Part shown: positions 16,578 to 25,619 of the stretch, piece after piece
How positions within the stretch are numbered: the stretch's first letter is position 1
Layout of the letters: each line of letters begins with the position of its first letter
NCBI GenBank assembly: GCA_902786925.1
Contig: CADAEK010000002.1
Coordinates: forward strand, 62,001-126,000
DNA from: an uncultured Bacteroidales bacterium
Lineage (GTDB): Bacteria > Bacteroidota > Bacteroidia > Bacteroidales > Bacteroidaceae
Direction of reading: 5' to 3'
Length of the DNA: 64,000 nucleotides
Made by a program: the position numbers and the translations under genes
The notes under the pieces: model-generated
Databases searched by the model: none
What the model was told of the DNA's origin: nothing
Seen by the model: only the letters and a program-made list of their open reading frames with translations

Positions 16578-19064
16578 ATGGAATACTTTGTGAAAAAGAA
16601 TCTATGGCTAGCTTTGTGCCTGTTACCGATAGGGATGATGACGGCGCAGACGCTGCGCTATAACCGTCCTGCTGCCTACTTTGAGGAAGCGTTGCCCATT
16701 GGCAACGGAACGATGGGCGGCATGGTGTATGGCGGTGCGGAGCGTGACCGCATTTCGCTGAACGACATCACCCTTTGGACGGGTGAACCCTGCAACATGA
16801 AGGTCTATTCGCCTGATGCCCACAAGACAATTCCTGCCATCCGCGAGGCGCTCCGCAAGGGCGACTATCGCGAGGCAGACCGCTTGCAGCGCGAGGTGCA
16901 GGGACATTTCTCACAGAACTATCAGCCACTGGGCCAACTGACTATCGAGCAACTAGACACCACTGAGGCGGTGAGCCAATACCGCCGGTGGCTCGACATT
17001 GGCAACGCAACGGCGCACACGGTGTATCATCGTGGCCAGTATCAGTACGCCACCGAGTATTTTGCTTCACATCCCGACTCGGGACTTGTCATCCGGCTGA
17101 CAACCGATAACCCGCGCGGTATCCATGTGCGATTGTCGATGGACTGCCAGTTGCGCCATGTGAAGTCAGCCTCAGAGGGAGGTGTGATGGTGGTGGATGG
17201 CTATGCAGGCTATGCGTCGCTGCCCAGCTATTACGACGCCAAGGAGAAGTTTGCCTACGACCCGAACCGCGGCATCCATTTCCGCACGAAGATGCAGGTG
17301 GCTGCCACGAACATGAGGAGGGAGGGCAACTGTGTGGTGGTGGACGGAAGTCGTGAGGTGACACTCTATGTGGTGAACGCCACTTCGTTCAATGGCTACG
17401 ATAAGGACCCCGTGCGGGAGGGACGGCATTACAAGCAACTGGCTGATGCACGTCTGCGCCGTCTTGTGGCGGTGCCTTATCAGCAGCTGCTGAACCGACA
17501 CATGAATGACTATAAGGCTATCTATGACCGTGTGAAGCTGACGCTGGGAACGGCACAGGAGGATGAACGTCCGACGGACGAGGTGCTGAGAGAATATGTG
17601 GACGAAGGTGTGTTCAACCCTGCTCTGGAGGCACTCTACTTCCAGTATGGACGGTATCTGCTCATCTCCTGCTCGCGCACTCCGAATGTGCCTGCCAACC
17701 TGCAGGGCTTGTGGAACGAGAGCATCCTACCACCGTGGTCGTGCAACTACACGAGCAACATCAACTTGGAGGAGAACTACTGGGCAGCAGAGACGGCGAA
17801 TCTCCCAGAGATGCACCAGTCGCTGTTTACCTACATGAAGGAACTGCAAGGTTCTGGCGAACTGACGGCCAAGGCGTATTACGGTGTGGACAGAGGTTGG
17901 TGTCTGGCTCACAATACCGACATCTGGGCCATGACTTGTCCGGTGGGATTGCATACGGGCGACCCCATGTGGGCCAACTGGAACATGGGCGGCGCATGGG
18001 TGAGCACCCACATTTGGGAACACTACACGTTCTCGCTCGACAAGGATTTCCTGAAAGAATATTACCCCGTGCTGAAGGGAGCGGCTGAGTTCTGCCTCGG
18101 CTGGCTTGTCAACGCAGATGACTTGCAGCCAGCCACCTATGGGAATGGAAATACTTCAGCAGGCAAACTGATAACGGCGCCCTCAACCTCGCCCGAGAAT
18201 GTGTTCGTGACGGACAAGGGTTATCATGGACGCACGTGTTATGGCGGATTTGCCGACCTGGCCATGATTCGCGAGTGTTTGACGGATGCCCGGAATGCCG
18301 CTCTCGTCTTGCAGGAAGACCCTGAGTTTGTGGCGGAGGCTGAAGAGGCCCTTTCACGGCTGCACCCTTATAAGATAGGAAAGAAGGGCAATCTGCAAGA
18401 GTGGTTCTACGACTGGGAGGATGAGGATCCGCACCATCGGCACCAGAGCCATCTCTTCGGCATTTATCCTGGACACAACATTGATGACGGCGTGAATACG
18501 AAGGAGGCCATTCACCATGCTGCCTCGAAGACGCTTGAACTGAAAGGTGATAAGACGACGGGATGGAGCACGGGTTGGCGCGTGAACCTCTATGCCCGAC
18601 TGCATGATGCCAAGAATGCTTATCACATCTACCGTAAGCTATTGTCGTACGTGAGTCCTGACGGTTATAAGGGAAAGGATGCACGGCGTGGCGGCGGCAC
18701 CTACCCGAACTTGCTGGATGCGCACTCTCCCTTCCAAATTGATGGCAACTTTGGCGGCTGCGCTGGCGTGGTGGAGATGTTGATGCAGAGTGAATATGTG
18801 CTGGACGAGAAGGGTACTGCCGCTGTGGAGGTGGAACTGCTGCCTGCTCTGCCTGCCAACTGGAAGGATGGCTCCGTTTCAGGCATTCGTGCCCGTGGTG
18901 GCATCACCGTGGACATGACGTGGCAAGGCGGACGTGTCACAGCACTCACCTTGACGGCTCAAAAGGCGTGCCGAGTGCAACTGCTGATGAACGGAGTGAA
19001 GAAGAGCGTCAAGCTAAAGAAGGGAACGAATGAGATGATACAACCTAATCAAAAACCGATATGA
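16578..19064 (+). CDS. Glycoside hydrolase family 95 (alpha-L-fucosidase or L-galactosidase)
   Basis: The ATG at 16578 gives 828 aa with a signal peptide (ending MMTAQ) and sits just below a consensus promoter; upstream in-frame codons would lie inside it. GH95 features are clear: N-terminal RPAAYFEEALPIGNGTMGG, SLNDITLWTGEP, then SNINLEENYWAAETANLPEM in the (alpha/alpha)6 catalytic domain, HQSHLFGIYPG, and DAHSPFQIDGNFGG near the end. The family hydrolyses terminal alpha-L-fucose or alpha-L-galactose with inversion. The usual NINTEMNYWPAE here reads NINLEENYWAAE, so substrate preference may differ. The next gene overlaps by four bases. Confidence 0.92.
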   Translation: MEYFVKKNLWLALCLLPIGMMTAQTLRYNRPAAYFEEALPIGNGTMGGMVYGGAERDRISLNDITLWTGEPCNMKVYSPDAHKTIPAIREALRKGDYREADRLQREVQGHFSQNYQPLGQLTIEQLDTTEAVSQYRRWLDIGNATAHTVYHRGQYQYATEYFASHPDSGLVIRLTTDNPRGIHVRLSMDCQLRHVKSASEGGVMVVDGYAGYASLPSYYDAKEKFAYDPNRGIHFRTKMQVAATNMRREGNCVVVDGSREVTLYVVNATSFNGYDKDPVREGRHYKQLADARLRRLVAVPYQQLLNRHMNDYKAIYDRVKLTLGTAQEDERPTDEVLREYVDEGVFNPALEALYFQYGRYLLISCSRTPNVPANLQGLWNESILPPWSCNYTSNINLEENYWAAETANLPEMHQSLFTYMKELQGSGELTAKAYYGVDRGWCLAHNTDIWAMTCPVGLHTGDPMWANWNMGGAWVSTHIWEHYTFSLDKDFLKEYYPVLKGAAEFCLGWLVNADDLQPATYGNGNTSAGKLITAPSTSPENVFVTDKGYHGRTCYGGFADLAMIRECLTDARNAALVLQEDPEFVAEAEEALSRLHPYKIGKKGNLQEWFYDWEDEDPHHRHQSHLFGIYPGHNIDDGVNTKEAIHHAASKTLELKGDKTTGWSTGWRVNLYARLHDAKNAYHIYRKLLSYVSPDGYKGKDARRGGGTYPNLLDAHSPFQIDGNFGGCAGVVEMLMQSEYVLDEKGTAAVEVELLPALPANWKDGSVSGIRARGGITVDMTWQGGRVTALTLTAQKACRVQLLMNGVKKSVKLKKGTNEMIQPNQKPI

Positions 19065-19573
19065 AAAAGCAACTATTGTTGACTGTGATTCTAGCAGTCG
19101 TTGCATTGGGCGTTCGTGCACAGGCGTATCCTCCGAAGAACGCACCTGAACTGGAGTTTGCCATGCAGTTGAAAGTGACTCTTGGCGAGACGTTTGGTAT
19201 TGACAACACACAGCATGGACGTCGCACGGTGATTCCCATCACGGGAGGCACCTTTGAAGGCCCTGGACTGAAGGGTACCATTATCAATGGGGGGGCCGAC
19301 TATCAGTTGAACACAGAGAACCGTACGGAACTGGAGGCTATCTACTGCATCAAGACTGACGATGGCGTGTACATCCATGTGCGCAACCGTGGCATCATCG
19401 CAAACGGAAAGGATGCAGAGGGCAGACCTTCGTTCTACTTCCGTGCTGCTCCTCAGTTTGAAGCTCCTGCTGATAGTCCTTATGGCTGGCTGAACAACTC
19501 CCTCTTTGTCTGCGCACCAGAGTTCTCGCAAGGCTTTCAAGGCATTGTGCTGAACGTGTGGAGAGTGAAGTGA
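19061..19573 (+). CDS. DUF3237 (UPF0311) family secreted protein
   Basis: This 170-aa protein has a signal peptide (ending VRAQA). The body matches DUF3237: LEFAMQLKVTLGETF, a TVIPITGGTFEGPGLKG strand pair, GGADYQLN, TDDGVYIHVRNRG and the final FQGIVLNVWRV. The family is a beta-barrel of unknown function often found near sugar-metabolism genes. Its start overlaps the stop of the GH95 gene by four bases, so it is translationally coupled to the fucosidase. It may help handle released sugars or act as a lactonase-like accessory. That role is inference only. Confidence 0.85.
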   Translation: MKKQLLLTVILAVVALGVRAQAYPPKNAPELEFAMQLKVTLGETFGIDNTQHGRRTVIPITGGTFEGPGLKGTIINGGADYQLNTENRTELEAIYCIKTDDGVYIHVRNRGIIANGKDAEGRPSFYFRAAPQFEAPADSPYGWLNNSLFVCAPEFSQGFQGIVLNVWRVK

Positions 19574-19585
19574 GAGTTGGCTTAA

Positions 19586-20728
19586 TTATCGTTTCTTCCA
19601 GTACTTCTCTAAGGCTTTGGCTTCCTTCACGGTGAGGGGAGCGACTGCAGCGTGCTTCTGCTCGGCGAAGTTGGTACGCTTCATCGGGCTGTCTTCCTGT
19701 CCGAAGTAGCCAATCATGCGGAAGGTCTGGAAGTCGTTGGTCTCAACAAAGCCGAAGTTGTGAGGATGGCGACTGAAGTTGTCGAACATGACCACCCACG
19801 TGTCTTTCCCGTTGGTGTGGACAGGGAGGCGCTTCCAGCAGTTGGGGGCTTCATGTCCTTGCTTTTCGCCGTCGTCGTACTTGTCGTCCATCGTGTAGGG
19901 ACCTAAGATGCGAGGAGATGTGGCATGCTTGACGGTGGCGCCTTTCTCGTGGGAGACGTAGAAGAGATGATAGGTGTCGCCCACATGAATGATGTCGGAG
20001 TCAATCACGTTGTAAGCCGGAATACCGTTGCCATTGAGTGGTGCCTCGAAGAGCAGTTTGGGTTCGGAGAGCATCTGCGTGAAGTCATCATTCATATAGA
20101 CGGAATAAATCATGTTCATGCCAGTCTTGAAGCGGGTGGTGAAGTGGACAAGCAGGTGGCCTGCCTCGTAGTCATAGACAGTCTCGGGAGCCCATACACA
20201 ACCGACTTCGCTCCATGGAACCGGATTGCCGTGGACATCGGTCACGCCGGTGGGGCAGGTGAGTGCGGAAAAGTCGAGATTGGTGCGTGTCCAATGGATG
20301 AGATCAAAGGACTTCATCATCACAAGGCCCTTGTTGTTGCCCCATCCGTAGAGGCTTCCCTCTCGTTCCCACTCGGTGGAACGGTAGGTGGATGTGCCTT
20401 TGTAGCGCTCTCTGCTGGCAAAGAGGTGAAGGTCTGTCATGGCGAGGTAGAAACCACCGTCAGGACCTCGAAAGATGTGCGGGTCGCGAATGCCATGCTG
20501 CATGGCAATGGTGTCGCCTGCAATGACGGGTTGGTCGTTGTTGAGCGATGTCCAGGTGTAGGAATCGTAGGAGATGGCCATGTGGAGACCGTGGTCGGCG
20601 TCCTTGTGATAGACCATCACGTAGGCACCCATGTCTGCCTCTGTGGGTACCTTGGATTTCTTTTGTGCGTGGAGGCCAAGTGATGCTGTCATCAATATGG
20701 CAAGGAAAAGGGTGGTTCTCTTTCTCAT
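19586..20728 (-). CDS. Glycoside hydrolase family 43-like secreted enzyme
   Basis: The 380-aa protein starts at the ATG at 20728 (MRKRTTLF); another ATG nine bases upstream is possible. A signal peptide ends LHAQ. The remainder reads as a five-bladed beta-propeller: GIRDPHIFRGPDGGFYLAM near residue 80 holds the probable catalytic base Asp82, VIDSDIIHVGDTYHLFYVSH near 243 the second Asp, and GHEAPNCWKR near 293 the likely acid Glu. GH43 enzymes release arabinose, xylose or galactose from plant cell-wall polymers. It converges with the GH95 operon with only 12 bp between the stops. Confidence 0.78.
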   Translation of the reverse strand: MRKRTTLFLAILMTASLGLHAQKKSKVPTEADMGAYVMVYHKDADHGLHMAISYDSYTWTSLNNDQPVIAGDTIAMQHGIRDPHIFRGPDGGFYLAMTDLHLFASRERYKGTSTYRSTEWEREGSLYGWGNNKGLVMMKSFDLIHWTRTNLDFSALTCPTGVTDVHGNPVPWSEVGCVWAPETVYDYEAGHLLVHFTTRFKTGMNMIYSVYMNDDFTQMLSEPKLLFEAPLNGNGIPAYNVIDSDIIHVGDTYHLFYVSHEKGATVKHATSPRILGPYTMDDKYDDGEKQGHEAPNCWKRLPVHTNGKDTWVVMFDNFSRHPHNFGFVETNDFQTFRMIGYFGQEDSPMKRTNFAEQKHAAVAPLTVKEAKALEKYWKKR

Positions 20729-20771
20729 ACAGGTCATAATCGTTAGTTGGTGTAATAGTTGGTGTGTGTAT

Positions 20772-20815
20772 AAAAAAAGAAAGCTCTTGGGAACTATGCC
20801 CCAAGAACTTTCTTG
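20772..20815 (-). terminator. Rho-independent terminator of the arginine operon, overlapping the argD stop
   Basis: On the minus strand AAGAAAGTTCTTGGG, part of the last argD codons, pairs with CCCAAGAGCTTTCTT, followed by seven T (20772-20778). The terminator stem therefore contains the argD 3' coding end and stop. Confidence 0.85.
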
Positions 20816-21939
20816 AATTTATCGATGAACTGCTGTGCTTCGTCCATGGAGAGGCAAAGCGGTGGCAGCAGACGGATGACGTTGGTGCCTGAGCAGCCTG
20901 TGAAGCAGTGCTCTTCCTTGATGAGGCGTGTGCGTGGCTCTTTGTAGGGGATATCGAGTTCGATGCCTATCATGAGACCTTCACCGCGAACGTCTACCAC
21001 ATGAGGCAGATGGCCTGCGGCCTGCTCCGCCTTGAGCGTGTCGATGAGATACTTACCGACCTTGGCTGCATTCTCTACAAGGTGCTCTTGCTCCATCACG
21101 TCGAGCACCGCAAGGGCACCTGCACAACCGAGGTGGTTGCCGCCAAATGTGGTGCCTAACTGGCCATAAACGGGGGTGAACTTAGGCGAGATGAGCACGC
21201 CGCCCATCGGAAAGCCATTGCAGATGCCTTTGGCCACTGTGATCATGTCGGGCTTCACGTCGAGGTGCTGGTGGGCGAAGAATTTGCCGCTTCGTCCGTA
21301 GCCGCATTGAATCTCGTCGCAGATGAGCACGGTGTTGTGCTGGTCGCAGAGGGTGCGCAGTTGCTGCATGAACTCCTGAGTGACCATGCGGATGCCGCCT
21401 ACGCCTTGGATGCACTCGATGATGACGGCACAGACATCGCCCTTCTCCAACTCAGTCTTCCAAGGCTGGATGTCGTTGATGGGTAGGTATGTGACGTGTC
21501 CGTTGGCATTAATGGGCGCGATAATCTTAGGATTGTTGGTGGCTTCTACGGCGAGGGAGGTGCGCCCGTGGAATGCTTTCTCCAGAGAGAGCACACGCGT
21601 TCTGCCATTATAGAAAGAAGATAGCTTCAGCGCATTCTCGTTGGCTTCAGCGCCAGAGTTGATGAGGAACAGCTGATAGTCCTCATAGCCAGAGGCTTTG
21701 CCGAGACGTTGAGCCAACTCCTTCTGAAGGGGATTCTGTACGGAGTTGCTGTAAAAGCCCAACTTGTTGAGCTGCTTTGTCATGGCCTCGACGTAGTGAG
21801 GGTGGCAGTGGCCGATGCTGATGACTGCATGGCCACCGTAGAGGTCAAGATACTCCTGCCCCTTATCGTCCCACACATGGCAACCTTTGCCATGGTCGAT
21901 GGCGATGTCGAATAGTGGATATACGTCAAATAAGTTCAT
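20794..21939 (-). CDS. argD: Acetylornithine (or succinylornithine) aminotransferase
   Basis: The 381-aa PLP enzyme is a class-III aminotransferase. It shows GGHAVISIGHCHPHYVEAM near residue 36, LINSGAEANENALKL for phosphate binding, the LICDEIQCGYGRSG Asp that holds the pyridine nitrogen, and the Schiff-base Lys in TVAKGICNGFPMGG. It converts N-acyl-glutamate semialdehyde to N-acyl-ornithine in arginine synthesis. In Bacteroides fragilis the pathway is known to use N-succinyl intermediates, so the acyl group is uncertain here. It is the last gene of the arginine operon, 12 bp after argC. Confidence 0.93.
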   Translation of the reverse strand: MNLFDVYPLFDIAIDHGKGCHVWDDKGQEYLDLYGGHAVISIGHCHPHYVEAMTKQLNKLGFYSNSVQNPLQKELAQRLGKASGYEDYQLFLINSGAEANENALKLSSFYNGRTRVLSLEKAFHGRTSLAVEATNNPKIIAPINANGHVTYLPINDIQPWKTELEKGDVCAVIIECIQGVGGIRMVTQEFMQQLRTLCDQHNTVLICDEIQCGYGRSGKFFAHQHLDVKPDMITVAKGICNGFPMGGVLISPKFTPVYGQLGTTFGGNHLGCAGALAVLDVMEQEHLVENAAKVGKYLIDTLKAEQAAGHLPHVVDVRGEGLMIGIELDIPYKEPRTRLIKEEHCFTGCSGTNVIRLLPPLCLSMDEAQQFIDKFKKVLGA

Positions 21940-21951
21940 TTCTGTTGAATA

Positions 21952-22968
21952 TTAAAAGGCGCTTGCCTTTAAGTTGAGTCCGGCTCTTTCATCTAAGCCG
22001 AACATGATGTTCATGTTTTGTACAGCTTGACCGACGGCACCTTTGAGCAGGTTGTCAATCACGGAGGTAATTACCACCTTTTTGCCGAAGACCGCTACGT
22101 GCACCAGAGCCTTGTTTGTGTTCACGACTTGCTTCAAGTCCAATGCCTTGTCACTGTAGTGCGTGAAAGCGGCCTGCTCGTAGAAGTTTTTGTAGAGAGC
22201 AACGATGTCGCTTGCTGCAGGAGATGTTTCCAACGTTACAACCTCGGTGCAGAAGATGCCTCTTGCGAAGTCACCACGGTAAGGGATGAAGTCCACGGTA
22301 ATGCCTTCTGCCTCGTAGCCTTCGTCGAGGGTGTCCACTACGTGTGGTGCACCTTCGGGCTTCAGCTCGTTCAGCGTCTGGCAAATCTCGTGCAGGTGCT
22401 GGTGTGTGAACAGCTTATAGACTGAGAAGTTGTTGTTTCTCCAAGAGAAATGAGTGGTCGCTCCGGGTTTTTGTCCTGCACCTGTGGAACCGGTGATGGC
22501 GTTCACTGAGATATCCTTCGTCAGCAGTCCGGCCTGAGCCAGAGGCAGCAAGCCTAGCTGGATGCAGGTAGCGAAACAGCCAGGGTTTGCCAAGTGCTGG
22601 CATTTCGCAATCTCTTTACGGTGAGTTTCAGGCAAGCCATACACATAGTCGTGGTCGCCCTTGATGCGGAAGTCTTGAGCCAAGTCGATAATCTTCACGT
22701 TCGCTGGAATGGAGTGCTCTTTCAGGAATGCCTCGCTCTTGCCATGTCCGAAGCAGAAGAACACTACATCGACCTTGTCGAAAGGCATCTCGGACGTGAA
22801 CTCCAACTCTGTTTCACCCAGCAGGCCCTCGTGTACGTCATACACTTTATTCCCTGCGTTTGACTCGCTGTTGGCAAACACGATTTCCACCTCGGGGTGG
22901 TTCAGCAACAGGCGAATGAGTTCTCCGCCTGTATAACCAGCTGCACCTAATATACCTACGCGTACCAT
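21952..22968 (-). CDS. argC: N-acetyl-gamma-glutamyl-phosphate reductase
   Basis: The 338-aa enzyme has the N-terminal NADP-binding VGILGAAGYTGGELIRLL and the active-site Cys in HLANPGCFATCIQLG near residue 125. GSTGAGQKPGATTHFSWRN follows. It reduces N-acyl-glutamyl phosphate to the semialdehyde, the third step of arginine synthesis. Its start codon directly abuts the argG stop with no spacer, and argD starts 12 bp after its stop. Translational coupling within the operon is likely. Confidence 0.95.
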   Translation of the reverse strand: MVRVGILGAAGYTGGELIRLLLNHPEVEIVFANSESNAGNKVYDVHEGLLGETELEFTSEMPFDKVDVVFFCFGHGKSEAFLKEHSIPANVKIIDLAQDFRIKGDHDYVYGLPETHRKEIAKCQHLANPGCFATCIQLGLLPLAQAGLLTKDISVNAITGSTGAGQKPGATTHFSWRNNNFSVYKLFTHQHLHEICQTLNELKPEGAPHVVDTLDEGYEAEGITVDFIPYRGDFARGIFCTEVVTLETSPAASDIVALYKNFYEQAAFTHYSDKALDLKQVVNTNKALVHVAVFGKKVVITSVIDNLLKGAVGQAVQNMNIMFGLDERAGLNLKASAF

Positions 22969-24174
22969 TTATCTTTCTTCGTTTGGATGTGCCAGATAGT
23001 ATGCGCGGAGTGGGGTAGAGGTGACCTTGATGAAGCCCTTGGCGTCTTCAGAGGACCATGCCTTGGCAGTTTCACCATACTCACCGAGCTTGTTCTTCAC
23101 GAGGTCGTTAGGTGAATCTACACCAACGGTCTGGAAACAGAGAGGACGGAGCTCGAGGGTCACTTCACCCGTTACGTTGCGCTGTGAAGATGTCAGCATG
23201 GCCTCGATATCTGGCATGACGGGCTCTAAGTACTGGCTCTCGTGCAAGAACATGCCGTACCAGTTGCTTACTTGGTCCTTCCAATACTGCTGCCACTTCG
23301 ACAGGGTGTACTTCTCCAAGAAACGGTGTGCACCTATGATGAGCATGGGGGCAGCGGCTTCGAAACCTACACGGCCCTTGATGCCAATGATTGTGTCGCC
23401 CACATGGCAGTCGCGACCGATGCCATAAGCAGCGCCAATCTCTTCCACGGCCTGGATGGCAGCAATCTTGTCGTCGTAGTACTTACCGTTCACGGAGCAG
23501 AGCTCACCCTTCTCAAAGCCCAACTTCAAAAGCTCTGGACCTTCCTTTGTGGGGTGCTTCAGGTAAGCAGATTCTGGCAGCCCCTGTGTGGAGTCGAGAA
23601 TCTCGCCACCGCAGATAGAGGTGCCCCAGATGCCTACGTTGTATGAATATTTCAGTTTGGTGAAGTCAGCAGCAAAGCCGTTCTTGTTCAGATAGTCAAT
23701 CTCTTCCTGACGGCTCAGGTTGCCATCGCGGGTCAGTGTGATGATTTCCACACCAGGAGCCATCACAAGGAACGTCATGTCGAAACGAATCTGGTCGTTG
23801 CCGGCACCGGTAGAGCCGTGAGCGATAGCGCTGGCGCCAATTTCCTTGGCATAGCGTGCAATGGCCAGTGCCTGGAAAATACGTTCAGAAGATACTGAAA
23901 TGGGGTAGCAGTTGTTGCGAAGCACATTGCCAAACACCATGTACTTGAGTGACTTGGCGTAATACTCCTGTGTTACGTCGAGCGTCACATACTTTGTAGC
24001 ACCCAACTTGTATGCGTTCTCTTCATTGGTCTTTAGCTGTTCTGCTGAGAAGCCGCCTGTGTTGGCGCATGCTGCATACACTTCATAACCTTTTTCCTTT
24101 GCCAGATACATCACTGTGTAGCTGGTGTCCAATCCGCCGCTGAAGGCAACGACAACCTTTTTCTTTTCTGCCAT
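22969..24174 (-). CDS. argG: Argininosuccinate synthase
   Basis: The 401-aa enzyme has the ATP-binding VVAFSGGLDTSYTVMYLA at the N-terminus, GSTGAGNDQIRFD near 120 for citrulline/aspartate binding, and the typical family length. It joins citrulline and aspartate with ATP cleavage in the cytoplasm. It lies 142 bp downstream of the GNAT gene, a gap holding a C/G-rich palindrome and a second hairpin, so it may have its own regulation besides the operon promoter upstream of argR. Confidence 0.95.
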   Translation of the reverse strand: MAEKKKVVVAFSGGLDTSYTVMYLAKEKGYEVYAACANTGGFSAEQLKTNEENAYKLGATKYVTLDVTQEYYAKSLKYMVFGNVLRNNCYPISVSSERIFQALAIARYAKEIGASAIAHGSTGAGNDQIRFDMTFLVMAPGVEIITLTRDGNLSRQEEIDYLNKNGFAADFTKLKYSYNVGIWGTSICGGEILDSTQGLPESAYLKHPTKEGPELLKLGFEKGELCSVNGKYYDDKIAAIQAVEEIGAAYGIGRDCHVGDTIIGIKGRVGFEAAAPMLIIGAHRFLEKYTLSKWQQYWKDQVSNWYGMFLHESQYLEPVMPDIEAMLTSSQRNVTGEVTLELRPLCFQTVGVDSPNDLVKNKLGEYGETAKAWSSEDAKGFIKVTSTPLRAYYLAHPNEER

Positions 24175-24178
24175 ACTG

Positions 24179-24232
24179 ACCCTCTCCCCGCTCCTCCTGT
24201 TGAAGAGGAGAGTAGAATGTTTGTGGGGAGGA
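24179..24232. repeat. C/G-rich imperfect palindrome, copy 3
   Basis: CTCCTC pairs with GAGGAG around CTGTTGAA, flanked by CCCTCTCCCC and GTGGGGAGG. It lies between the GNAT and argG genes and shares the CCTGTTGA centre with the copies at 12969 and 39773 (there CCTGTTTA). Confidence 0.45.
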
Positions 24233-24316
24233 TTCTACTTATCTTATTATTATTTTTTATTTCTGCGTTTTTGGACCACCATCTCTTCCTTGCGGAAAGA
24301 GGGTGGCTGAGCTATC

Positions 24317-24952
24317 TTACATCAGCCCTCTTGTTACCATCTCCTTCATGATTTCTTGGAAGATTTCAATAGGAGTGGGCTCGCCCTTGTGTTGCGCTGG
24401 ATCATAGAGCATGCCTGTGCAAATGCAGAACTTTCGGTTCTTCATCTCCAGGATAGGATGGTTCACGCATCCTCTGCATCCACGCCAGAAGGCGTCATCG
24501 TCTGTGAGTTGATTGAAGCTTACAGGCACATAACCCAATGCTGTGTTCATCTTCATCACGGCGTCGCCGGATGTGAGGGAGAATATCTTGGCATGGGGCC
24601 AACGTACACGTGCCAACGTGAACGTGTGGTCTTTGATGCGCTTGGCAATGTTGCGTCCCTGATAGTCAGGATGAACAATCAGACCCGATGTGGTCACATA
24701 GGATTTATTACCCCACGTCTCAATGTAGCTGAAGCCCACGAATTTGTCACCAAGCTCTGTCTGCTGGCTTGGATCGAGTGCCAACACTGCTTTCCCTTCT
24801 TTCATCTTCGTAGCCACATACTCGTGCGTGCGTTCGGCAATACCGGTACCACGTTTCTTCGCTGCCTCACGGATGGTGTCAAGTATCAAATCCACATATT
24901 TCTCGTGATTGGCATCTGCCACAATCACCTTGATTCCGTCTTCGTATATCAT
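24317..24952 (-). CDS. GNAT family N-acetyltransferase inside the arginine operon
   Basis: The 211-aa protein has a GNAT fold. The acyl-CoA-binding region is LIVHPDYQGRNIAKRIKDHT at about 91-110, where the usual Q/RxxGxG/A reads QGRNIA. A C-terminal Cys-rich patch (WRGCRGCVN, FCICTG) is uncommon for GNATs. It is placed between argR (17-bp gap) and argG. In Bacteroidetes that lack a classical argA or argJ, such a gene is a good candidate for the N-acylglutamate-forming step, but this is inference from position. Confidence 0.8.
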   Translation of the reverse strand: MIYEDGIKVIVADANHEKYVDLILDTIREAAKKRGTGIAERTHEYVATKMKEGKAVLALDPSQQTELGDKFVGFSYIETWGNKSYVTTSGLIVHPDYQGRNIAKRIKDHTFTLARVRWPHAKIFSLTSGDAVMKMNTALGYVPVSFNQLTDDDAFWRGCRGCVNHPILEMKNRKFCICTGMLYDPAQHKGEPTPIEIFQEIMKEMVTRGLM

Positions 24953-24969
24953 CGTTTTATATTATAATT

Positions 24970-25455
24970 CTAAATCTGGCTTCCCGGATATACCGGTACG
25001 ATTGTTCTTAAGTTTGCTTCGAGTGTTTCTTTGTTGAACCCTTCTTCCAGTGCAAGGAAGATGGTGTCGTCTCCTGCTATGGTGCCAATAACTTCATGGA
25101 AGTGGGCATTGTCTATGTCGCTGGCTAGTCCGCTGGCATAACCGGGGCGGCATTTGATGACGGCCAACTGTCCTGAAAACTTCACAGACATGAAGCCGTT
25201 TTGGATAGCTGTGCCTACTTGCCGATGTTCCCGAACCCTTCGATAATAGGGGTTTTCGGGCAGCATGTAGATGGAGCGCCCTTTGGGTGAAAAGCCTTTC
25301 ACAACTTTCAATAACTTTAAGTCACGCGACAAGGTGGCCTGCGTCATGTTCACTCCTTCTTTCGAGAGTGCTTGTGCCAGTTCGTCTTGACTGCCAATCT
25401 CTTGAGTCTGAATGATGGCCTTGATGATGTCGAGTCTTGATTGTCTTGCTGTCAT
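24970..25455 (-). CDS. argR: Arginine repressor
   Basis: The 161-aa protein starts at the ATG at 25455 (MTARQSRLDIIKAIIQ); longer readings run through the promoter and operators. The N-terminal winged helix includes SQDELAQALSKEGVNMTQAT and LSRDLKLLKVVK. The C-terminal oligomerisation/arginine-binding domain includes GYASGLASDIDNAHFHEVIG with Asp residues and TIAGDDTIFLAL. ArgR binds DNA as a hexamer with arginine. It is the first gene of the operon, and a cluster of TGCAT-type half-sites surrounds its promoter, suggesting that it controls itself and the operon. Confidence 0.93.
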   Translation of the reverse strand: MTARQSRLDIIKAIIQTQEIGSQDELAQALSKEGVNMTQATLSRDLKLLKVVKGFSPKGRSIYMLPENPYYRRVREHRQVGTAIQNGFMSVKFSGQLAVIKCRPGYASGLASDIDNAHFHEVIGTIAGDDTIFLALEEGFNKETLEANLRTIVPVYPGSQI

Positions 25456-25473
25456 TGTTGGGCTGTTTGGTGT

Positions 25474-25597
25474 ATTATGCAAGGTCTTGTTATTGCATAA
25501 ATATTCACAAATCGACTGCAAAGTTACAATTATTCTTGCATATAGCAAGTGTTTTATGCAGAATATTTGCATAAAATGCATAAAGATGTTGCATATT
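25474..25597 (-). promoter_or_regulatory. argR operon promoter with a cluster of probable ArgR operators
   Basis: On the minus strand TTG (complement of 25546-25548), a 19-bp spacer and TAACTTTG (25519-25526) form the promoter. Around it are repeated TTGCAT/ATGCAA half-sites. The palindrome CTTGCATATAGCAAG (25535-25549) lies inside the spacer, and TTATGCA-7-TGCATAA (25554-25574) just upstream. Further half-sites occur at 25476-25481, 25492-25499, 25577-25583 and 25589-25596. An operator inside the spacer fits repression. The motif resembles but does not equal the enterobacterial ARG box. Confidence 0.65.
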
Positions 25598-25619
25598 TAG
25601 GGCTTAGTCCAAAAAGGAC

